DNA of 7,381 nucleotides from Bacteroidota bacterium. GTDB taxonomy: Bacteria > Bacteroidota > Ignavibacteria > Ignavibacteriales > Ignavibacteriaceae. Made by a program: the position numbers and the translations under genes. The notes beneath the pieces were generated by a model, which was not told the origin of the DNA, did not search any database, and saw only the letters and a program-made list of their open reading frames with translations. The stretch is from contig JAJYOQ010000199.1 of assembly GCA_021796135.1 (NCBI GenBank), forward strand, positions 1 to 7,381, given 5' to 3'. This document shows positions 1 to 5,999 of this stretch, in pieces; positions within the stretch are counted from its first letter, which is position 1, and every line of letters starts with the position of its first letter.

Positions 1-417
1 GGCGGTTGCAGGAATTTTAAATTCATTCATCAGAAAATAATCTAAACCGGGAGCAAAAAAACCAGTACAAGAAATGGTAATCAGCCTATTTATTTCCGAA
101 GGCATGATTTTATTCTTTTCAAATAATTTTTCAACTGCGTCCTTTGCCAACTGCTTCGACCAGTTTTCGTATTGGAGCATTCTTGCCTCTGTGCCGGGCT
201 TAATATATTCTCCATTTTTCGAGTAAAAATTATCATTACTCTCTGCATTTCCATCCGGCACAACAAAATATCTAAAATCGATACCGGAATGATTTGAAGC
301 GGAGTCAATCATTCTTCCGGTAGCCGGGCGGACAGCCATTCTTTTCTTAAGTTCTTCAGTAGCTCGCGCTTGAGATACTTTATTCGGAGGATTAGCCGTT
401 TCGATATTGATTAGCAT
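1..417 (-). CDS. Type III polyketide synthase (chalcone synthase-like), N-terminal part
   Basis: The frame is open from an ATG at 417-415 to the left edge, giving 139 residues with the C-terminus missing. An AGAAGG sequence (430-425) sits 7 nt before the ATG and supports this start. The N-terminal helix region (about residues 20-50, with EELKKR, then a Met/Arg-rich stretch and 'SGIDFRYFV') and the segment 'RLITISCTGFFAPGLDYFL' (111-129) match the thiolase-fold pattern of type III polyketide synthases; plant chalcone synthase has 'FCTTSGVDMPGADYQL' at this place. By family knowledge these soluble homodimers condense malonyl-CoA onto an acyl-CoA starter with a Cys-His-Asn triad. The catalytic Cys normally lies about 30 residues beyond the last residue seen, so it cannot be checked; Cys117 is not it. 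The product (for example an alkylresorcinol or alkylpyrone) cannot be inferred. A related KAS III-type enzyme is the main alternative, but the CTGFxAPGLD motif favours type III PKS. No partner gene is visible. Confidence 0.82.
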   Translation of the reverse strand, partial: MLINIETANPPNKVSQARATEELKKRMAVRPATGRMIDSASNHSGIDFRYFVVPDGNAESNDNFYSKNGEYIKPGTEARMLQYENWSKQLAKDAVEKLFEKNKIMPSEINRLITISCTGFFAPGLDYFLMNEFKIPATA

Positions 418-497
418 TTTCTAGCCTTCTTTTATTCTACATAATGAAAAACTTAGTAACTCACCTTACGCAAAAGGTTATTATTACATAGTGAGAA

Positions 498-527
498 ACC
501 TCCGAGGTTTTCCTAAACCTCGGAGGT
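498..527. repeat. Perfect 13-bp hairpin in the left arm of the inverted-repeat element
   Basis: ACCTCCGAGGTTT (498-510) and AAACCTCGGAGGT (515-527) are exact reverse complements around the loop TCCT. Each arm core, ACCTCCGAGGT, is itself a palindrome around a single central base. A third copy of this core is at 719-729. The stem is GC-rich against an AT-rich background. No run of T follows on either strand, so it does not look like a standard intrinsic terminator, although a strong stem here could still slow polymerase or block transcription between neighbours. Confidence 0.8.
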
Positions 528-588
528 AGGGTGTAAAATATTTAGGAAAAATTAAAAAATTTTATCGTACCGTTTTTCTATAGTGAGT

Positions 589-648
589 CCTCTGTGTCTC
601 CGAGTCTTTGTGGCTATTTTTTGCCACTAAGGCACCAAGACACGAAGT
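589..648. repeat. Central imperfect stem-loop of the element
   Basis: The arm 589-614 (ending TCTTTGTGGC) pairs imperfectly with 623-648 (starting GCCACTAAGGCACC) around the 8-nt loop TATTTTTT; roughly two thirds of the 26 positions match. The right arm has the form 'GCCACTAAGGCACCAAGACA', a type of dispersed sequence I recall from many environmental bacterial genomes; this is memory, not a search result. It forms the tip of the larger symmetric structure. Confidence 0.6.
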
Positions 649-738
649 GTCACAAAAAAAACATCTGCCAAAATGGGACGAACTAATTTTTCTTCGATAC
701 CCATATATTTTACACACTACCTCGGAGGTTTCTCACTT

Positions 739-761
739 CAATTCCATTATATTGGAAATTG
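739..761. repeat. Small hairpin in the right arm of the element
   Basis: CAATTCCA (739-746) and TGGAAATTG (753-761) are complementary with a single bulged base around the loop TTATAT. It occupies the part of the right arm that has no counterpart in the left arm, just as the 13-bp hairpin has no counterpart on the right. Each arm therefore carries its own private side hairpin. Confidence 0.5.
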
Positions 762-887
762 TCTGCGTAACATGAGTTAGTAACTAAGGAACAAAATCTT
801 CAAAAAGTTTATTCCTGACTGCCAGTAGAGATTTCAATAGAACTCTTTTATTTCATCTCGTACGAAAAGAGAGGTTTCAAAACTTCA

Positions 888-935
888 CATATTCCATCAT
901 ACGTCTTCCATATTCCATCGCGGCCTGCCTGCCGC
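888..935. repeat. Short direct repeat and GC-rich hairpin upstream of the plus-strand glycosyltransferase
   Basis: CATATTCCATC occurs twice, at 888-898 and 909-919, with a period of 21 bases. The second copy runs directly into GCGGC (920-924) CTGCCT GCCGC (931-935), a 5-bp inverted repeat with a 6-nt loop. This is the only GC-rich patch in the 789-1023 stretch, which otherwise holds no recognisable gene. A TATAAT at 1002-1007 lies close to the start codon at 1024, but I see no well-spaced partner box and do not call a promoter. Confidence 0.45.
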
Positions 936-1023
936 ACTATGAGTTATTAATTTAGCTTTAAACCGCCGTTTAATTTACATTTTTTATGATTAAATTCGCT
1001 ATATAATAATTAATACATTAGAG

Positions 1024-2286
1024 ATGAAGAAAGTTTTATTCATAACATACTACTGGCCGCCGTCCGGGAAGGCTTCGCTTCATTGGCCCCTTAAGATAAT
1101 AAAACATTTACCTCAATTTGGCTGGCAGCCTGTTGTATTAACTGTTGAAGAAGACACATTTTCCGCAAAAGATGAAAGCCTATTAAAAGAAATAGACAAT
1201 AATTTGAAGGTATTTAAGTCTAAGTCTTTTGAACCTTTTGATCTTTATAAAAAATTTACCGGTAAGAAAAAGGACGAACAACTTATTGCGTCCGATACTA
1301 TTTCAACAGTAAACAAAAGTTTAACTCATAGAATATCGATATGGATTCGAATGAATCTCTTCATTCCTGATGCAAGAGTCGGCTGGTATTTCAATGCAGT
1401 TAATCAAGGGAAAAGGATTTTAGAAAAAGAGACAATAGATGCCATTGTTTCAATCGGACCGCCTCACACCACTCATTTAATTGGAATGACTTTGAGCAAA
1501 CAAACTCATGTCCCACACATACCGGTTTTCATAGATCCATGGGTAGACATAATTTATTACAAAAATTTTAAACGAAGCAAGCTTACTTTATTGATTGATA
1601 ATTATCTAGAAAGGAAAGTTCTTTCCAATTCAAAAGCTGCTGTTTTTGTGACAAAAACGATGCAGGAAGATTATATAAGAAAATATCCTTTATTAAGGAA
1701 TAAATCGGAAGTTTGTTATTGGGGATATAATGAAGAGGATTTTGAAAATATTACGTCTTCTAATCCTAAAGAAGAAATAATTATTCATGCGGGAAATATT
1801 TTCGATTATCAGAACCCGAAGGTTTTTTGGGTAAGAGTGAAAGATGAGATAGATAGAGGCCGTAATATTAAAATTAAATTTATTGGAACAGTTAGCGGCG
1901 GGATTAAACAAGCCATTGAAGAAAGTGGTTTAACTTCAAGAACAGAATTTTTAGGATTTCTACATTACAAAGTAATGCTGGAAGAATTAAGCCGGGCATC
2001 CTATCTTCTTGTTTGTGCCACCGAGCCGCGTCATGTTCCGGGAAAGTTATTTGAATATCTTAGAATTGGCAAACCAATAATAGCTTTTGGAAACGATAAT
2101 AATGAAGTAAAAAATATTTTGAAAAAAACGAATGCCGGTATGATGTTCAGATATTCCGATGACGGTGGAGAATTCTTTAATAATGCCCACAGCTTTAAGA
2201 CAGACCTAACCGCAGTAAAATTATTCGATAGAAAAAATATTACGGCCTCACTCTCAAAGATTTTAGATCCTTTTTGGAAAAAATAA
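1024..2286 (+). CDS. Glycosyltransferase, GT-B fold, family 4-like
   Basis: A 420-residue protein, a usual length for GT4 enzymes. It opens with MKKVLFITYYWPPSGKAS, the N-terminal Rossmann strand and nucleotide-sugar-side loop seen in GT4 members of the 'YYWPP..G' kind. 'FIPDARVGWYF' (113-123), 'SIGPPHTTHLIG' (143-154) and 'FIDPWVD' (169-175, equivalent to the commoner DFRDPW) are typical of this subgroup. The C-terminal domain shows 'IIHAGNI' (253-259), 'KFIGTVSGG' (285-293), 'EFLGFLHY' (308-315) and 'VPGKLFEYLRIGKPI' (338-352), the donor-binding segment. In the usual E-x7-E motif only the second Glu (Glu344) is present; the first position is Arg336, as is common in the PGK-FEY subgroup. It is cytoplasmic or membrane-associated and would transfer a sugar from a nucleotide donor to a growing surface glycan; donor and acceptor are unknown. 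It stands alone on plus, convergent with the propeller lipoprotein 87 nt downstream. The start is the first ATG of the frame and fits the family; its ribosome site is weak. Confidence 0.88.
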   Translation: MKKVLFITYYWPPSGKASLHWPLKIIKHLPQFGWQPVVLTVEEDTFSAKDESLLKEIDNNLKVFKSKSFEPFDLYKKFTGKKKDEQLIASDTISTVNKSLTHRISIWIRMNLFIPDARVGWYFNAVNQGKRILEKETIDAIVSIGPPHTTHLIGMTLSKQTHVPHIPVFIDPWVDIIYYKNFKRSKLTLLIDNYLERKVLSNSKAAVFVTKTMQEDYIRKYPLLRNKSEVCYWGYNEEDFENITSSNPKEEIIIHAGNIFDYQNPKVFWVRVKDEIDRGRNIKIKFIGTVSGGIKQAIEESGLTSRTEFLGFLHYKVMLEELSRASYLLVCATEPRHVPGKLFEYLRIGKPIIAFGNDNNEVKNILKKTNAGMMFRYSDDGGEFFNNAHSFKTDLTAVKLFDRKNITASLSKILDPFWKK

Positions 2287-2368
2287 TATTTTCCCTTCAC
2301 CCAATCCTTCTTGCATACGGAGATGGTTGACAATAAACAAGACATGATAGGAGATACTTTGAACTAAC

Positions 2369-2394
2369 AGAGGCTATTGAATATTATAGCTTCT
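2369..2394 (-). terminator. Possible stem-loop over the lipoprotein stop codon
   Basis: AGAGGCTAT (2369-2377) pairs with ATAGCTTCT (2386-2394) over 9 positions, one of them a G-U wobble, around an 8-nt loop. It covers the TAG stop of the lipoprotein gene and lies at the 3' end where two converging transcripts would meet. There is no proper T-run after it on either strand (minus continues GTTAGTTC), so it is only a weak terminator candidate. The rest of the 87-nt gap (2287-2373) shows no other structure. Confidence 0.25.
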
Positions 2395-3678
2395 GGCAAA
2401 GGAAATATTTAAAAGGTCGGAACCATTATTCCCAGTATAATAGATTCTATACTCTCCATTAATTTTTATTAAGAATGGATAATCTATCTGCGACCACTTT
2501 TGATTTGTATCTTCTTTTGAAAAGACAGGTTGTTGATTTTTTGTCCAATGAAATCCATCGCTTGAGTAAGCAATTCCATATTTATCCCGGGTTGTATTTT
2601 CATATATCATAACAAATTGATTATTATCATAAATTACAGAAGGATAAGTTACACCGATTCCCTCCCAGGATAATGTGGAAATTAAAATAGGGTTTCCAGT
2701 ATATTTTTGCCAATTAATTCCATCAGAAGATGTAGCTAAATTAATGGCCCACCTATCATAATTATATATTGGTGATGAATCATAATACATATAATATACG
2801 TTCCCAACTTTTAATACTGATTGCGTTCCTATATGGTATTCATTACTATCTGAGGTTAAAACCGGATTGGGATATTTTTGCCAATTAATTCCATCATAGG
2901 AAATAGCTAAGCCAGCGGAAGACTGCCCAAATGGTACTCGTAGTCCATTATAATACATCTTATAAATATTACCCTCTTTAATTACTGCACCGGGAGCTAC
3001 AGTATAATCATCCCATGAACCATAAGTGCTTTTATCCAATACCGGCAGATTTGTTTTATTTGTCCAATGAATTCCGTCTGTTGATTCCGCATACCATATA
3101 TTACCTCTACCCGAATTGTAAGTACATAAATACCACATCTTGTATATACCGTTGTCATGAATAATCTTGGATTCTGACACTTCAAGAGGATTAGAAGGAT
3201 TCTGATATATAATAAAAACAGGATTATTAGAATAATCAGTAAACATTGCTTGCGGAACTCCCCATGTTACGTAAATATAAATATTACCCGTTCCTGTTGC
3301 TGTCGGAACCAATGATAAACTTACGGATGTGGTGGTTCCTTCTACTACCTGCACATCTGATTGACCCGAATATACTACTACTCCATTTCCGTCTTCTCCA
3401 TTTACTAATAAATGCCAGGTGCCTATAGCTATATTTTGAAAAGATATATCCGCCGAAGTATCTGATCTTAAATTGAGTATTCCGGTTAATGTGTCTGATC
3501 CGACTTTGGATAAATAGGCAACTACAGTAGCCACATTTTGAGGAGCATTAGTTTTATCAATCTTGAGGGAAATTTTTCCGGTTGAATTAGAACTTCCGTT
3601 CGGAGAAGTTATTGTATTTTTAGAGCAGCTATAAAATAGGAAAGAGATAAATAATAAAAGAGCAATTAACCTTTTCAT
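2374..3678 (-). CDS. Secreted lipoprotein with N-terminal Ig-like module and five-bladed beta-propeller (GH43/GH32/GH130-like fold)
   Basis: 434 residues. The signal peptide MKRLIALLLFISFLFYSC ends in a lipobox with Cys18 as the lipidation site; SKNT follows, as in outer-membrane-type lipoproteins of this group. Residues 33-125 form a beta-rich module of alternating hydrophobic strands ('GKISLKID', 'GTWHLLV', 'TSVSLSL'), and 'TGNIYIYVTWG' (130-140) closes it. From about 165 five blades follow, each starting with a variant of 'G-x-Y-x-M-Y-Y' (176-183, 236-245, 292-300, 352-361, 407-416). Four end in 'S/Y-DG-I/F-x-W' (201-205, 262-266, 319-323, 374-378). This pattern is typical of the five-bladed glycosidase superfamily. 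The DG..W motif also resembles sialidase Asp boxes but is one residue shorter. I cannot assign catalytic acids, so it may be a glycan-binding protein rather than an enzyme. No type IX sorting domain is visible. It is the last minus-strand gene of the glycan cluster, 69 nt after a glycosyltransferase. Confidence 0.8.
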   Translation of the reverse strand: MKRLIALLLFISFLFYSCSKNTITSPNGSSNSTGKISLKIDKTNAPQNVATVVAYLSKVGSDTLTGILNLRSDTSADISFQNIAIGTWHLLVNGEDGNGVVVYSGQSDVQVVEGTTTSVSLSLVPTATGTGNIYIYVTWGVPQAMFTDYSNNPVFIIYQNPSNPLEVSESKIIHDNGIYKMWYLCTYNSGRGNIWYAESTDGIHWTNKTNLPVLDKSTYGSWDDYTVAPGAVIKEGNIYKMYYNGLRVPFGQSSAGLAISYDGINWQKYPNPVLTSDSNEYHIGTQSVLKVGNVYYMYYDSSPIYNYDRWAINLATSSDGINWQKYTGNPILISTLSWEGIGVTYPSVIYDNNQFVMIYENTTRDKYGIAYSSDGFHWTKNQQPVFSKEDTNQKWSQIDYPFLIKINGEYRIYYTGNNGSDLLNISFARSYNIQ

Positions 3679-3709
3679 AAAAAACCCCGTAATGTTATAA
3701 TATCTTTGA

Positions 3710-3741
3710 TAAATGTAGTAAGTATAGACATTAGAAACAAA
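3710..3741 (-). promoter_or_regulatory. Possible Bacteroidota-type promoter before the lipoprotein gene
   Basis: On minus, TTTG (3741-3738) is followed after 20 nt by TACATTTA (3717-3710). The Bacteroidota consensus is TTTG near -33 and TAnnTTTG near -7, so the downstream box misses one position. Transcription would start about 25 nt before the ATG at 3678. The placement in the 69-nt gap between the upstream glycosyltransferase and the lipoprotein is sensible. In AT-rich DNA such matches arise easily by chance. Confidence 0.3.
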
Positions 3742-3747
3742 CGGCTA

Positions 3748-4998
3748 TTATGAAAAGAGAGCGCTCAATTTTTCAAACAAACCATAATACTTATCGGCCA
3801 TATCATCAACAGAAAATTTTTCCGAGGCAACTTTTACAGCATTATTAGAAAAACTTTTTTTCAGCTCCTCATTTTCCAAAAGGACTTTAACCTTATCTAC
3901 AAACAGATTTACTTGGCCATACGGAATCACATACCCATTAAATCCATCCACAATTATTTCTTTACAGCCTCCAATATCGTAAGTTACAGAGGGAACGCCG
4001 CAGGCTGAAGCTTCAATTAAAGCGTTTGGTAAATTATCTGCTTTTGTTGGATAGATAAAAATATCAGCAGCAGATAAATATTTTGCCATATCTTTTTCTT
4101 TATAAATATAACCGGCCTCATGTATTTCAAAATTTTTGAAATCATGAAGCTTTTTCAAATCACTATGACCGACAATTATTAAATGTACTTTTTGATCTAA
4201 TTTTGAATTAAGAATTTCAAGAATATTAATTAAATCCGCTCCCCCTTTATAATTTCCCGTTAATATTTTTTCTGCACCAAAGATTAAAGTTTTTGCATCT
4301 AGTGGGATTCCAAGTTCATTTCTTAAAGCTGTTTTTTCTTTTGGTGAAAAAATATTCAAATCAACTCCGTTAGGAATGTGAATAATTTTTTTCTCTTCAA
4401 AGACCGGACTCCGGCGAGCAAGATCGAAAAGCCATTTGGAGGGTGTAACGATAGCAATATTTGAATTTGAATAAATTCTTTTCTTTTCTTTTAAAAGCCA
4501 ATTCCCGGTATTCAAACCAATTTGAGGAAAGAGTTTTCGTTCATTTTTTCCGCTTTGCATTTTTTCCCAGGAAACATCGCCAAATGTGTGTGCCGCATTT
4601 GCAGTAAAAGCCCACATGTCATGAAGTGTCCAAACTATTGGTGCAATTTTGGAAAGTTCAATTAATAAAGATGTTTGGAAATAACCCCCATGTGCATTAT
4701 GTAAGCTTATAATATCTGGTGAAAATTTTTTGGTAACCTCTAAAATTATTTTTGATGAGAATGGATGGAATTTATACTGTAATCCAATTTGATTGAATAA
4801 AAAGTTTAGTCCGCGTTCAGCAAAATTTTGAAAACCTGGATTTCTAGTTGATAAAACAATATCAAGGTTAGATTTTTTAATCCCAACAAGGAATAAATCA
4901 TCGGTATTAAACCTATGCTCCAAAGCTTTATGAAGCCGGAAGGCAGTGACACCAGCGCCGCCGGTAATATCATATTTGTTGATAAATAAAATTTTCAC
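3748..4998 (-). CDS. Glycosyltransferase family 4, WcaC-like
   Basis: 416 residues, full length for GT4. The N-terminus 'MKILFINKYDITGGAGVTAFRL' holds the Gly-rich loop of the acceptor domain. 'ISLHNAHGGYF' (97-107) and 'IVWTLHDMWAFT' (121-132) match the colanic-acid-type WcaC subgroup. 'VTPSKWL' (184-190) and 'HIPNGVDLNIFSP' (207-219) mark the inter-domain linker, and 'HLIIVGHSD' (272-280) is in the C-terminal Rossmann domain. 'DNLPNALIEASACGVPSVTYD' is a D-x7-E version of the donor-binding motif (Asp321 and Glu329), followed by 'GGCKEII' (343-349). It would add a sugar from a nucleotide donor to a surface or exopolysaccharide unit at the cytoplasmic membrane; donor unknown. The start codon is GTG (4998-4996), directly after the TAA of the deacetylase gene with no gap, so translation is probably coupled. 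The Cys cluster that usually follows 'HDMW.FTG' in this subgroup is absent here (residues 133-160). Confidence 0.9.
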   Translation of the reverse strand: MKILFINKYDITGGAGVTAFRLHKALEHRFNTDDLFLVGIKKSNLDIVLSTRNPGFQNFAERGLNFLFNQIGLQYKFHPFSSKIILEVTKKFSPDIISLHNAHGGYFQTSLLIELSKIAPIVWTLHDMWAFTANAAHTFGDVSWEKMQSGKNERKLFPQIGLNTGNWLLKEKKRIYSNSNIAIVTPSKWLFDLARRSPVFEEKKIIHIPNGVDLNIFSPKEKTALRNELGIPLDAKTLIFGAEKILTGNYKGGADLINILEILNSKLDQKVHLIIVGHSDLKKLHDFKNFEIHEAGYIYKEKDMAKYLSAADIFIYPTKADNLPNALIEASACGVPSVTYDIGGCKEIIVDGFNGYVIPYGQVNLFVDKVKVLLENEELKKSFSNNAVKVASEKFSVDDMADKYYGLFEKLSALFS

Positions 4999-5988
4999 TT
5001 AATATATGAAGAATTTATTTATTTGTCTTTTGAAAAATTCAAAATCCCAGTCTCTTACCAATGCACGTGGTAATTCGTATTTATTTGTCCATCGGTGAAC
5101 TTGGAAATAAAAATTAGCACAGACAAAATTGAAATCTAGTTGTTTACAAACTTCAACACTGTCTTTGTTATAATCCTTTCTGTTGCCGAAAGGATATGAA
5201 AAATATTTCACAGGATGATTCAGCAAACTTTCTAAGAATCCTTTCGACATTTTAATCTCTTCAAACTGTTCACTAAAATTTAGGATGCTTAATGGAGTAT
5301 GTGTGACTGTGTGTGCGCCTATTATTGCAAATGGCGACCTATCCATTTTCAATAATTCCGCATTATTCATCATTCGATATTCATTCCTACTTTTTATTGA
5401 AATGTTTGCCCATTTGAATAAAGCTTGAAGAATATCATCTCGAATTTCTTTTTTATTAAACTTAATTAAAGGATGAAGAGTCCTATATGCCTTATATTTA
5501 TCTCCCACAGATGAAGTATTAAAATTAAACTCAGTTTTGCTAATTAATATAGATAATTCTTTAGGTAATTCATTTTCAGAGAAGAATATATTGTCAAGTT
5601 GATCCCACCACATTTCTTCATATGTATTTAGACTAGATGTAGTAATAAAAAATAATGCTTGCGTATTGAGCGACTCTAAAACTGGTAAAGCACTGTACGC
5701 GTTATCGGCATATCCGTCATCAAATGTTATCAGAATGCTTTTCTTGGGAAGTTTATTTTTGCCATTTATTAAGTGATCAAATTCTTCAACGGATAAAAGA
5801 TTATAATTCTTCTTGAGGTATTCTATTTGGCGATAAAAATTTTCAGGCTTTACAGCAAGCATTTGAGGATCGCCATTAAGCTCAGCAACGCGGTGATAGA
5901 TTAAAATAATCGCCGGTTCATCCACAAGATTTGCTAAAAACCTTTGAGGTCTAAAATATGTCTCAGCTATAATTTCTTTAAGATTCAT
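4999..5988 (-). CDS. Polysaccharide deacetylase family protein (NodB / carbohydrate esterase 4)
   Basis: 329 residues. 'ILIYHRV' (28-34) opens the fold, as in the family members annotated in exopolysaccharide loci. Motif 1 is 'ITFDDGYADN' (87-96), with Asp90 the likely catalytic base and Asp91 the metal ligand. Motif 2 is 'HTVTH' (226-230), with His226 and His230 as metal ligands. Motif 3 is 'SYPFGNR' (264-270). 'MWWDQLD' (126-132) begins an insert of about 90 residues between motifs 1 and 2, common in this subgroup. By family knowledge the enzyme removes N- or O-acetyl groups from a glycan in a metal-dependent way. No clear signal peptide is present, so the substrate may be lipid-linked or intracellular, or export may use another route. 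The ATG lies 11 nt after the methyltransferase stop and the gene abuts the next glycosyltransferase, so all three are probably co-transcribed. The triad ligands are all present, so it is probably active. Confidence 0.9.
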   Translation of the reverse strand: MNLKEIIAETYFRPQRFLANLVDEPAIILIYHRVAELNGDPQMLAVKPENFYRQIEYLKKNYNLLSVEEFDHLINGKNKLPKKSILITFDDGYADNAYSALPVLESLNTQALFFITTSSLNTYEEMWWDQLDNIFFSENELPKELSILISKTEFNFNTSSVGDKYKAYRTLHPLIKFNKKEIRDDILQALFKWANISIKSRNEYRMMNNAELLKMDRSPFAIIGAHTVTHTPLSILNFSEQFEEIKMSKGFLESLLNHPVKYFSYPFGNRKDYNKDSVEVCKQLDFNFVCANFYFQVHRWTNKYELPRALVRDWDFEFFKRQINKFFIY

Positions 5989-5999
5989 TCTTTTGAAGA

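Larger units (their letters stand above)
452..788. mobile_element. Nested inverted-repeat element, MITE-like, no coding capacity
   Basis: This 337-bp stretch is symmetric about position 618-619. Outer arms: TTAGTAACTCACCTTACGCA (453-472) pairs with 764-783 at 17 of 20 positions. Inner arms: GTGAGAAACCTCCGAGGT (491-508) followed by AGGGTGTAAAATA (528-540) matches the reverse complement of 706-736 with one mismatch, if a 19-nt hairpin insertion (509-527) in the left arm is skipped. A central stem-loop lies at 589-648. Weaker arm similarity continues between them (GAAAAATTA and TCGTnCC near 545-572 against 672-697). No open frame of note is present. Terminal inverted repeats without a gene fit a MITE or other non-autonomous repeat moved by a transposase in trans. 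I could not define a target-site duplication, so the exact ends are uncertain by several bases. It sits between the divergent starts of the polyketide synthase and the glycosyltransferase. Confidence 0.6.

Noticed and set aside
90..308. 72-residue minus-strand open frame
   Set aside because: It overlaps the polyketide synthase on the same strand in another frame and has no recognisable features.
498..527. Intrinsic terminator reading of the 13-bp hairpin
   Set aside because: No T-run follows on either strand, and the hairpin lies upstream of the start codons of both flanking genes, not at their ends.
491..736. Possible CRISPR array because of repeated CCTCCGAGG units
   Set aside because: The copies are in inverted rather than uniform direct orientation, the spacing is irregular, and no cas gene is present.
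1693..2345. Minus-strand open frames opposite the plus-strand glycosyltransferase
   Set aside because: They are antisense shadows of a gene with clear GT4 motifs, and their translations show no domain pattern.
2374..3678. Sialidase (BNR/Asp-box) assignment for the lipoprotein
   Set aside because: The repeats read S-x-D-G-x-x-W, one residue shorter than the S-x-D-x-G-x-T-W Asp box, and there are five GxYxMYY-type blades rather than six typical of sialidases.
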